DNA of 64,000 bases from Beroe forskalii (taxonomy: Eukaryota; Ctenophora; Nuda; Beroida; Beroidae), in contig WFMF01000155.1 in the NCBI GenBank assembly GCA_011033025.1, forward strand, positions 1 to 64,000. Direction: 5' to 3'. Shown piece after piece: positions 24,001 through 36,000 of this stretch. The position numbers were made by a program, and so were the translations under genes. Each line of letters begins with the position of its first letter. The stretch's first letter is position 1. The notes beneath the pieces were generated by a model. The model was not told the origin of the DNA. It did not search any database and saw only the letters and a program-made list of their open reading frames with translations.

Positions 24001-27000
24001 AATAGAGTGGTGGTGGCATACAATGTCGAAAAAATCAAAACCAAAATTGATCTGTGAAAAGAATTAGAACTAAATTAATCTCGGCCATTTTAATGATAAC
24101 AGAAACACAGGCCTCAAGCAATGAAGATGATAACGTGGTCTATAATCCGAATTTCAACCACTTTTATCAATATCTAACTACCAGATAATTGAAGCACTGG
24201 TACACTGGACCATACCTACTGAAAATTGTATTGATTTATTAATCATGATAACAAAAACACGAGTTTAAAGTTGATACAAGCCTCTTCTTAGAGACTGCAA
24301 TTCCAAGCCAGGCCTGAATTGAGGCTTCCAAAGGCTGGTAAAAATGTGAGGCACTACATAATTGATGGCTTAGCTAGGATAAAAATTCATATCATAAGCC
24401 AAAATGGAGCATTAAGACACATTTCCCTGTGGTACAACTTGCTTCTCTATTGCTAGAACGTGTTTTTGAAACCTCATTTTCGATCTTTTTTAGTGATTTT
24501 CGGTTATTTCTTGGTTACCAAATGCTTTGGATTGATCTTGCAGTGATTTTAAGGAATTATAGAAAACAGAATATTCATTATCTGGCCGAATTTGGATAAT
24601 TTTGTCACTATCATACCGAAGTGTGTGTAAATTATCAGTTTTGAGCACAAATATAATCATTAGCCACATTTCAATGAATAGGATGACAAGAGTAACCCTT
24701 TTACAATCATCTTGACAGGAGTTGCCAATCCTATAGCCAAAGTTTATGGTTATAAAGACACAATTCTATTATTTTCTCTCAGAATTCACAACTTTGTGTT
24801 TTTAAACCTATGTAAGTGGTTGATAGTTAAATCTTCACTTTATTTGTCGAGAATTTTAGGTACTGCTATGCAATAAAGAACCAATTAGTAATCATATCAA
24901 AAGAAATGTAATGTTAGTTGGCCAAGAAATGGATTAGAATATCACAATTGTGTATAAATTATCATTTTTCGGCCATTTTAACTAATTCAGATAAATTTTT
25001 TGATTTGTATGCGATAGCAAACATTTTCACTATCTCTTATACAAGAAAAGGCATAAATGCTGCTAAATTATTGATAATAACAACACATTTAGCTTTGTGT
25101 GTTGAAATTACCATATTGAGGCGATTTATGCGTGTTTCCATGACCCCAGATCAGCCACATATTGAGAAGTGACATATCAACAGGGCTAGTTACCTCCTTT
25201 AGCCTCTATGGTTATATTCAGTGTTCCAATGGATAGCAAAGTCACAAAAGTGTTTTTTGTATCAAATCGGGCCTTATTAATGAAATTTTGTATTTTTAGT
25301 GATTCCATTATCCTCAAATTACCCACTTGCTGATATCTGAAAAATTTCAACTGATTATCATGTTAATTGTCAAAGATATTCAACATTTTCGATTTTAACC
25401 AATTTCTGAAAAGCGGGAAATTGCCACTTTTACATGAAGGTGTCCATAAATAGTAAAATAAATCATTCAGATTGAAATTTTATGAAACTTTTTTTTCGAA
25501 CGACCTCTGGCTTATTGGACAAAGGGGTGGATTTCCACCCCATCGATTTCTCGAGAACGGTAAAACATATACTCAAAAATACTGATTTATTTTCTTAGTT
25601 AGACCAATGGCACCTACTGACTAAAATTTCATCGATTTTTATCGACAAACAAAAAAGCTGTCCAATCTGGGTTAATCCGTTTCCTCGCAGGTAAAACCAG
25701 AGGGAGCGTCCGAGGTGTCCTACTTCATGGCCCAGGACGAGATCCAGTGGGTAGTGTCCCGGATCACTGCCAAGACCCTCAGGGACGAGTGGTTTGAGGG
25801 CAATGTGGACAAGGTGGTCAGGCTGCAGAGCATGGTGCGCATGAGCATCGCTAGGAAGAGGTGAGGCAGCGTTATATTCGGCTCAATTTTAAATTTTGCA
25901 CTTCAAATTACTTGTAAAAAAGTAATAGGATTCATTCCTGGGTCACTCCTCACCCATCCTCACCCATGAGAATTAGCAAAGCCATTCTTATTTCGCAGAA
26001 TTATAGAATTGTGGTGTAAAGTCTACATCGAATATGTAAAATATGTTAACAGCATTCATCCTTATGTAATGGTGATGGTGAATGCCTCGCCAAATATTAA
26101 GTTATTAATAATAATATGCTCAATCTGATTAATTTAAGACGCATAAACTAATCAATGCGGCATTACCATCTCAGGAATTTAATTTGAATAAATCACGATG
26201 ATATTGTACCTTGCACAATTATTGACGCGCTTGATAGCAATCCTCGAAATAGAGTCTGAGTTTTGGAATGATAGAATTTTTCAAACTATGCCGAAGAGAT
26301 TTCTGGTATCAAATATCAGAGCCTCGTGGCGTTGCAGTGCTCTATACTGGATGTTAACCGTAGAGCGATTGCTCCCATATATTGGAGTTTTTGGTATTCT
26401 ACCAAATCCTGACTGCTTCTCATAACTTCAGGTACAGGAGCAGGTTAAAGTTCCTAAACGAAAACGAGGAAGCTGCTATCAGAATACAGGTTTGAGCTGA
26501 GTTCATTTACAAGTTTTACCATTCCAATAATCCCTGTTTTAAGAGAAATACATATATCTATTAGTTTTGCAATTCCGATATATTCCATCTTTTGATGCAT
26601 TCGATACTGACAGAGATCTTGAACTTAATATGATTTTACTCACGATTGCCGTGTGCTTCTGATACGTGTCTAAGTAGTCTTCAATATTATGCTTTACGCT
26701 CCAAAGGATTAAGGAGCCACTGAAAACCCATGCTATTAATATGTATCTAATAATAAGTATTTGGAGACAAGTTGAACGTACGTTTTAATGATTGAGAGAC
26801 AAGTTAAGATATTGTGTTTTATAGCACAACTCCAAGTACGTGCTGATTAGGGCCTGTCAATTACCCGCACCCATATATCAGAGCTCCTGCTTCTGCAATA
26901 CGTGTCAGCATGCCTACACACGATGTGTGTTTCAATAAGTTACAAATTACTGCGAGTGTCACAAACTGTAATGTATTACGTTATGAGGTACTATAACGTG

Positions 27001-30000
27001 TGTTGTGATATGCTATGCTGTATCAGGGGGTCCCAGGTAGGGATAACAGAATTAAAATATATAGGGGTATGGAGAGTATCCAGGAGGGGTATGGAGGGTT
27101 TATCAACTGCAGTGTGCATGCATAATGCACATTCGCGAGGCTGATGGACGAGTTTTAAGATTTTGTGTTATTAAACGCATGGCTTGTCCGGAAACTTTCA
27201 ATTTGTATCGAGGTTACCTAATACACTGGTTACAGTTTGTCCTGCCCTCCTCACTCTCTCACCCATTGTAAGGACCACAATGGCCTGCCTCACATAAATC
27301 ACACTTTATTATGTGCCCTTTGTATTGCAATACCTTCCTTGCAAGGAATGGCTGGATGGGAATGACGTCATTATCAGGGTTTTGAATGGTGACGTGTAGA
27401 CGTCACACCACCTATTACTTGGCAGAGAGAAGGGGTGGTATTAGTGTTGAATGGAACACTTGCTGCTTTGTAACCCTGCGCCCATGATCTGCCATTGGCT
27501 CAGTAGCCCCCTGGAGCACATCCAATAAGTGAGATCTCAAGAGATTTAGAGGGTGAAGAAAGTGGGGAGGGATGTAATATGGCCCAGTTATCAGATTTTG
27601 AGTTGTGACCAATTTCTGGAACGCATCTAATTACTTAATGAGATTCAGAGGGTAGAGATCCAGAGAGGTCCTGGACAGACTGGCTGCTCTCAGCTCAGGA
27701 TATCCCCGGCAGTCGGGTGGCGTAAAAACCTCCCAGGAGTTCACACCCTTGACCCTAAAAAGTATTAGGGATAGTCTCCATGCCTAGCATGGCTGCCACC
27801 GGCCTGGTCGATTAAACCGACCCTTTCTGTTTTACTAAGACTAAGATAGGGACCAGTTCCTTCCCGCCTGACCTCGACCCATCGTCCCACTAATTTTGAT
27901 TTTAAGTTGTAACTAATTTCTTATCACACACAACGGAAAGGCTCAAATTACTTTTCCTTTTGATAAAGCTATGGGAAATGAAAATGTCCGCCATTAAATC
28001 TGCGTTTACAAATGAGCAAGTCATGTTACGCCCAAAACACCCAAGACTTCTTTTTCTAGAATAAATTTTGTTAATTAAGAATTTGTTGAATTCATTCCAG
28101 AAGAATCACAATTTTACTAGAATATTATGATTAATAATTATAAACTCGGAGCATAAATAGGAAAATACCAAATTTTTCGGACCTTTTGGTTAATAATTTT
28201 ATCAATATAAAATCATAAATTATGGATTCCATATAATGTAATTCCGTGTAAGTTCGTGTAGATAAGCTCGCACACTGAAATACTGGAAGTGCTCGTGTAC
28301 AAGTCACCAGAAAGTGATATAGGATTTCCATGTACGTACATTTGTTTTAGAGATAAGGACCGTGAAGTCCGTATCTCGTAGTTTTATCAAACAGGTTTCA
28401 CATTTCACTGAATGACAGTGCTCAAATTTAATACATATTTCCGTTAATTGTAACCTGAGACTCTGAGAGACCGTTCGGCGAAAAATTCATTAGAAGTGCG
28501 TTCCGTGACTGAACTGGCCATGTGATTCATGGACAAAGTGGGCACTGCCCCAGGCTTATTTCACTGGTAATTCCTCAATTGGAGTTTAATGGATGTCTGG
28601 TGTTAATCAGTCACACAAATGCAACTAGAGTATCAGGTTTCTCGAGTATTTGATTTTGACCTACATAACGCCCGATCAGAGTGTCTCGAGTTGGCTGCAA
28701 GAGTTTCATTCTTAATATGAAGATATGAAATAGAGAGAATTAAGTCCTGCCAGCAGCAAATGTATTAAAATTCTCAAGCAAGCCCGCGAAGTCAATGTAA
28801 TGAATTATCAAATAAGACAGATTTTTCTACAACATATTTTGTATTAGAATTTATCTGGGCCTCCCTCTAGTAGCTCGCTCCTTTAACTGATTACTATCAA
28901 ATGAACTTCTTGAGCTTATTACACTTATAAGCTGCTCTCAAACAGTAAACCGCTGGCAGTGACGTCATTATCATAGCTGGGAATAGTGAATTGTTGACAT
29001 CAAACGGTGTACGTTTCGTGTGAGCCATGTGTCGTAATGCTGAACGAGGAGAGTTGAGCATTCCAGATTAGATGAGTCTGTATTAATCAGACACCAGATT
29101 ATATGATGTAATGTTGTAGACAAATGACTGACGAGTGTGGTGTTATGTGGCTGTGAGTTTGTGAGATGTTAAAGTATGGCACGTTGTTGCTTAACAGCAG
29201 TTTGTTATTCAGCCAGCATTTTAAGGTTAATGTTAATTCAGTTTATAATGCTCAATGAACTGGGGACTAGCTTTCCAGGGAATATCCTACCAAATAACCG
29301 AATAGTTAAATGGAACACGGTGGCTGAAAGATCAAACGTGGAATTTCAAATTGATTCTAGAATTTCGTTAAGTGTGTCTATGATTCATTCTATAAAGGTT
29401 AATTTTCAGAAACTATTCATACGCGTATACGTGTGGGTAAGTCCAAAGCCATCTCTTCACTGCTCCTTCATAAACCCTGCCATCATTTCAGTGTTTGTGG
29501 CGAGGGCACTGCTCCTTCATAAACCCTCCCTTCATTTCAGTGTTTGTGGCGAGGGTACTGCTCCTTCATAAACCCTCCCATCATTTCAGTGTTTGTGGCG
29601 AGGGCACGTGGTACGGAAGGAGATGAAGGAAAGGGACGAGTTTATGAAGAACAATCTGAAACACGTTATCAAAGTACAGGCGTGGGTCAGAGGCTATCAG
29701 ATCAGAAAGAACTACAGGCAACTCATGCAGGAGAAACCTTCAGTGCAGGTAACTTATGTGGAAGCAATAATGTGGAAGCAGCTACGACTGCAATTAGTCA
29801 AATTATTAAATTCCGTCGAGTGAGTTTCTTTGGCACATCGAGATGTTTCGATGATATCACACGCTCTTTTCTTATCTTACGCTTTGCACAAACAATTGTT
29901 TTTGTTTCTCCTGTGGAAAGCCCATTACAGCATCACATCAATATTATAACTTGACCCAAAAACAAGCCAATTATTTTATGTACAAATGAATGACACATAC

Positions 30001-33000
30001 GTTTATAATATGCGTGTAAATTAAAATTCTCTGAAAGTGAAATGTACGTACATTTAGACTTGAACTTTGCACTTCGTTATACACCATCTGGTGTGGACCT
30101 TGGTTTTGTGTATTATTGTTAAACCGAGTGAGTGTACAGTTTCTCATAGAACACGGGATTCAGGACGGTAAATTCGGAAAATTTACTTTGAATTAATGAT
30201 GCATTATGTATGTACGAGATTTAAGCGTATATTAATATTATCAGGAAAAAAGAATGTTAGAACACTCCTCTCTGACACCATTGCACTCTGACCCCCTTTT
30301 TGTGACTCTCTGACAACATTGCACACTGAAACAAGTTCACTCTGACATTATTGCACTTTGACAGTTGACACCATTGCATTGTGGCACCACCTCTCTCTAA
30401 CACCACTTTTCTCTGACACCACTTTTCTCTGACACCACTACTCGGACACCACTTCTCTCTGACACCACTTCACTCTGACACCAATTCACTCTGACACCAC
30501 TTTACTCTGACACCAGTTCATTCTGACACCACTTCACTCTGACACCACTTTACTCTGACACCAGTTCACTCTGACACCAGTTCACTCTGACACCACTTCA
30601 CTCTGACACCACTTCACTCTGACACCACTTCAATCTGACACCACTTCACTCTGTCACTATTTATCTCTGACACCATTGCACTCGGAAGTCTGACACCACT
30701 TCACTCTGTCACCACTTCACTCTGACACCATTTCACTCTGACACCACTTCACTCTGTCACCACTTCACTCTGACACCATTTCACTCTGACACCACTGCTT
30801 TCTGAAACCACTGTCCACTTCTCTCTGTCACCACTTTCCCGCGACATCATTGCAATCGGACATAATTGCACCCTGAAACCGATTCACCACCCGGAAAACA
30901 TCTACAGATAACTGTATATAACTGGGTACATAACCGTTTCGCCCCTGATCAATGTGTACTTTCTATATCTGCCTTTCTATAATCTATATCTATTCAAATG
31001 AAGAGTTGCCGCTGGAAAGCCAAGTATCTCTTGCTAAGGTGGTTATGTACGATATGTATTATGCATGGTGGTATAGCCCAGCCTCCCAGGCAAATCTGTG
31101 TGTATGTGTGTGGAGTATAGCTCTGAAACACCGCATTTGACATCAAAGAGCAACCCAAAGATTTCCTGCGCGTAGTATGGGCGGTTTTACTTCGTTATTT
31201 CACCACTTTTAATCATGATAATGGCATCACGTTTATCTATCAGATGGTTATTGTACGTTTTAAAACTTTTAAGAGCACTAGGTTCTCGTTATCTATTGAG
31301 CTAACTGTTACATCGGTCGTGCCAATTACCAACATTTGCCCCTGGATGCTGCGAGCTATCGGTGGCTTCGCGTCATAAAATCGTCATTAATAAACCAAAT
31401 GGATAGTACGAAGCATTTATTCCCTGCTTAGACAACAGACATCTTTATTAAATGCTCAACAATATTGAATAGCCATTCAAGCGTTTAGCGTGACCCTTGA
31501 AAACTGCGATCATGACGTAACTGCTAAATACTTGCTATTCATATGCGCGTAGGGTCTCCGTAACACTTTGCGCATGGTGCGCAAATTTCACAAGGTTATT
31601 TCATGGGTAGGTTGCGTAAAAAAGACTCGCCTCTTACAAAATTATTGTGAAAAGCTTTGTTCCAGCGTCCAGTTCAAGAACCATGCCACACAAAATCAAC
31701 TGAATTTATAATGATTGTGAAATTTTTAATGAAATGAGAGTGTTAGAAACTAACAAGAATTTTATTTCATGTTGGCAAACCTTTAGGTTTCATAAACCTT
31801 CTTCACACTCGACTCTTGAGGATGTCAAATGACGATTGACAATGTGCACAATTGCACATAACTATATTGCATATTATGTACCCAACGCACTCTGACATTG
31901 TATTATGTTTCCACTGCTCCAGATAAAGTGATAGGCATACGATGAACAGTTACCACTTTGAAAGTATGATCACCCAATAAGTTACCTCTATGATCACTCA
32001 ATAAGTACATCCAATTGTTGCGCTACCAATTATACCCCTTATAGAGCCCTCTTTAGCCAGTGGTTACGACACCAACCATCGCTACGTGGGTGTTAGTGAC
32101 GTCATAATCAGGGCTCAGAGTGGTTCCACCACTGACGTGTAACTGTCTGATAAATATTCGTGCGAACATGCAAAGTGTCAGATCGCAACATTTCGACCTC
32201 TTACCACAACATAATATTATGTGTATATAATATCCGTGTATTATCAGTAATAATATCATAATATGCAAGTAGATACACATATCTACTGGTCAAGATGATA
32301 AATGATAAATCGCTACTAAGTCGGATACACCACCGGTTATTTCGTATGATTGGTGGGTATCTCATCCTTGTTGAGCTGAGTTAGTGAACTGCCTTAGAAC
32401 TTTAGAACAGACGATTTATACGTCACGAATTTTGTATGTATGATTTTTCGTGTAACAAGTTTGAAACGACCATCCTACAAAAGTACAAAGGTACAGAATG
32501 CACAATCTGAAAGCGCGTATTCACGTGTCTAAACCAATAAATACTGAACTGATCAGGCTAGTACATCTATTTATTATATACAGCGATGGAAATGTAGGAA
32601 GGTCAAGTATAATTCAGCGCATCACTCTGTTGCAGGTGTTGTTCAAGTTCCTGTACTTGCTGGACCAGTCCTCGGTGGACCATGCTGAGGAAGCTGAGCT
32701 GAAGAGACACAAAGCAAACATCGTCAAGGAGATCAGACACAACCAGCAACTGGAGAAACAGCTAGACGACATGGACATCAAGATAGGTGGGTACTCAGGG
32801 TGAGGGTATATTGATACTAGTGGTGGGCAGAGCTGGTGGGGTGCTTGGTATGAGGTAGTAGTGTCGTGTAAGTTATTAGGGTGGAGTTTGGGGTACTGGG
32901 GTAGAGTCTTGGGTGAAGCTTGAGGTTGAGTTTGGCATGGTGTGTGCGGAGTGTCTATACTCGCGTAATGGATATTGGTGCATTATTATCTGCTACTTTG

Positions 33001-36000
33001 CTTGGTGCTTGGTCACTGCATCGAACTGCCTTACAAGTGACATATATTACGTGTGATGCCAAAAAACCAATCAGTATCAGAAATTACCACACAGAGTTTA
33101 AATAGGATGGTGGGATAGTTTCTACTTTTCTAGTGAAGTTGTAACTATTTAAAACATATATCGCTGCCTCTATGTAACCTCTATGAAACACCCCAGGTCT
33201 CCTGGTAAAGAACAGGTTAACACTACAAGACGTGGTAACAGCCAGTAAGAAGCTGAAGGATAAGAAGAGGGAGGTCCCCCACAAGACCAGGGGTCTCAAG
33301 GTGAAAATATACTATAATGTGTATCTATATCATGAATTTATAGCGTACCCCTAATAATAGAAAAAATAATGATAACCTTAGGTATTCTTTTCAAAAGCCT
33401 CGTTATATTTCACTTCTCAGTTACGTCCTGGTCCCTTATATAACATACAGGTTCTTGCTAGTCATTAGATGATGCCATATCCAGTCATCGAGCATTTAGA
33501 ATTTAGGAAATTCTTGCAATAGAAGAGATTCGAAATGTATATCAATTAAAACAAATATTATGGAAATTGCTGAACTGAAAGTAAAGACACTAAAGAAGAA
33601 TCTTTGTTTAGCTTGGTGGCTGTTGTGGCGTTGGTAAGACGCCCACCAACGAGCTGCCCGATCACCCCCTTTTCTACGTGAGTTTGCCACGTTTACTCAC
33701 ACCTACTACTGCCACCGCTGGCAAAATGAGGTGCCAACGCTGGCAAAATGAGGTGCCATCGCTGGCAAAATGAGGTGCCACCGCTGGCAAAAGTAATTGC
33801 CATCGCAAGAGGAGTTGCCAATGCACCCAGCTTTTGTTGCTTCTACGGTCTAACAATCAATAGAAATGCAATGTACTTGAATCGAATTGTTGGCGGACAG
33901 TGGCCCATTACTCGATGGGCGTAAAGCTCAGCATGTACCTCTGATATTACCATTTATGGAGGTATTGAGAATAGAACAATTAATGTTTTCTCCCATTTTC
34001 AATGACGGAAAACAACATTGTTATTAAATTTCAGTGCGTGAAACAATTTACGAGTTACAATAATATGCGGGGTCACTGTCAGCCGACTTTTTGTGTTCAG
34101 CTTTTGCAGGTCAAGGTTTATATCTTTAGCTCACTCATGGGATTAGGCTTGTTAAATACTTACTTAAATGTCTTCATGTAGGCTGTAGCCACTGTTATTG
34201 AATACATCTTGCGAAATTTAGAACTTTCTAGACATGGTTTGTTTTGAACCAAACATCAGTTCAATAGTCTCTTATCATTAATAGGTAACCATTTAGTAAT
34301 TAATCGGGCGTAACGTAGTGCTTAACTTCCTTGATCCTTCTACGCTAAGCCCTGCTGCTATAAGGCAAAACAAAGGAAAAAGCTAACTATAATAATTAAA
34401 ATCGGATGATGATTCTTACTATAATATGAAAATGTTTTTTACATTTAATTAGTTAATTCTGTGGTGCTCCAACAAATTAACCTGTGATTACTTTGGTTAT
34501 ATTGTTGGAATGCAACCAATGGCGGTTACTGAGATATCTAAGTATCCAGGCATTGGGCAAGGACGAATAGGTATTGCATTTTTGGATTTCTATAGAAATC
34601 CAGTTTACCTAGCGTGGTTACTACTTGTTACCTGCGTGACCAATTCTGAGGCACTTGACACCACTGATATATTAATAGAAATTGTAGCTTGTACAGGCTT
34701 ACAAGCACACTTTGTGTATACACATGTGTAGTTGATATTGATAATAATATGTAATTACTATCCTGGACCAATTAGATAATTACAGTATTGTGTTTATCTT
34801 ATATTGGTACAATTTGTATATATAACTTGTTCATAATATACATACCTTACACTGTCAAAAGGAATTGTTAGGTAATAATGAGTTAATTATAACATTGCAA
34901 TAATGAACAATTGTAACCCTTCTTAGGATTCGGCTAATAAGTAATAACTAAAAATCGAAACCATTTAGTGAATAAATCCTCAAGACCTCAAGTGCTCTGT
35001 TCCTTGACAGTATAATCTTGTATCATACTGTATATACCGTGTTATGTATACACTATACACGTATACACTTATACACCACACACTGTACATTAATGTGTCA
35101 TCTTATCATGACAAGATGGCAGGAACCCGTCGATTATATATCTATATTGTACCGCTCCCGTGCAGATTTTTACCTTGCAATTATCTCAGGAGTATAACTT
35201 GACAACTTGTCGTGGTACAAAACGCTAATCAAACGCCACAGGTGTGATTCTGTCACACTAATGGATACTCGGCTTCGCCTCGTGCAATTACTGCAACAGT
35301 ATCACTATTCACTATGCGCCATTAGAGTATATTATCTGACAGTTGACGTACAGATGTCCTGCTAACTGCTACTAACTTACGAAACAATTTATTCATTTCC
35401 TCCCGCTGACATATTATTAACAGCTTCATTCTGCGATTCAAATTGTGAAATTCTGTTTAATTTCATTCGGATCAGTTGCTATTCTAAAATCTTAAATACT
35501 CAGATCAGTTGCTAGATCCTCAAATCTGAAATCATTTCTTCCTTCGGCTGAAAATGTACCGAATAGGAAAACAAGCTATGTAGCTACTGGTGGCAGCTAT
35601 TATTGATATTGGAATTGTTGATTTATAATCCTTCTCAGAATTCCCACAACGTCATCCCTCACCCCAAGACAAAATGCCACCTAATTGATTCTCCAGTCAC
35701 TAAACTAGTAAAGGCCACCAAAGGCTGCTTTTAACCATAACCAGTTAATTTGCTGCAGTTAAACAGTAATGTGGAGACAAATGAGCCTTAACTCCTTGAA
35801 TGGTTAACTCACTGGTTTGGTAACCTAACCAAGAATATGCTTCAAAATTTGAACTTGGTTCTAGACAAGAATACTTAGCATATTTGCAGAATGAAATGGC
35901 GCGAAGTGCTGCCAACTGCCAAGTGAGCTATGGTGAAACCAAAATGCAAGAAATTTCTCGGGAACTGCAAAAAACTATTATCTGCACAGTCTACTCATGC

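Larger units (their letters stand above)
19753..25555. repeat. Large foldback structure filling IQGAP intron 4
   Basis: The left arm 19753-20870 is inverted in 23220-23885 and 25446-25555. Both arms carry several AAAGGGGTGGAAAATCACCC-like palindromic blocks. The loop (20870-23220) holds a tandem duplication with a MITE; the right arm is split by an insertion at 23888-25445. No coding sequence; frames such as 23403-23687 are arm repeats. Confidence 0.85.
30262..34165. repeat. Right arm of the inverted duplication, containing functional IQGAP exons 8-9
   Basis: It is the reverse complement of 310-6225 without the 1.87-kb foldback. It spans the end of intron 7, exons 8 and 9 and part of intron 9. 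Homology to the left arm stops near 34165. Confidence 0.93.

Noticed and set aside
27640-27900. Possible SINE or LINE fragment
   Set aside because: Slightly GC-rich, but no tRNA-like boxes, poly(A) tail or reverse-transcriptase frame could be found.
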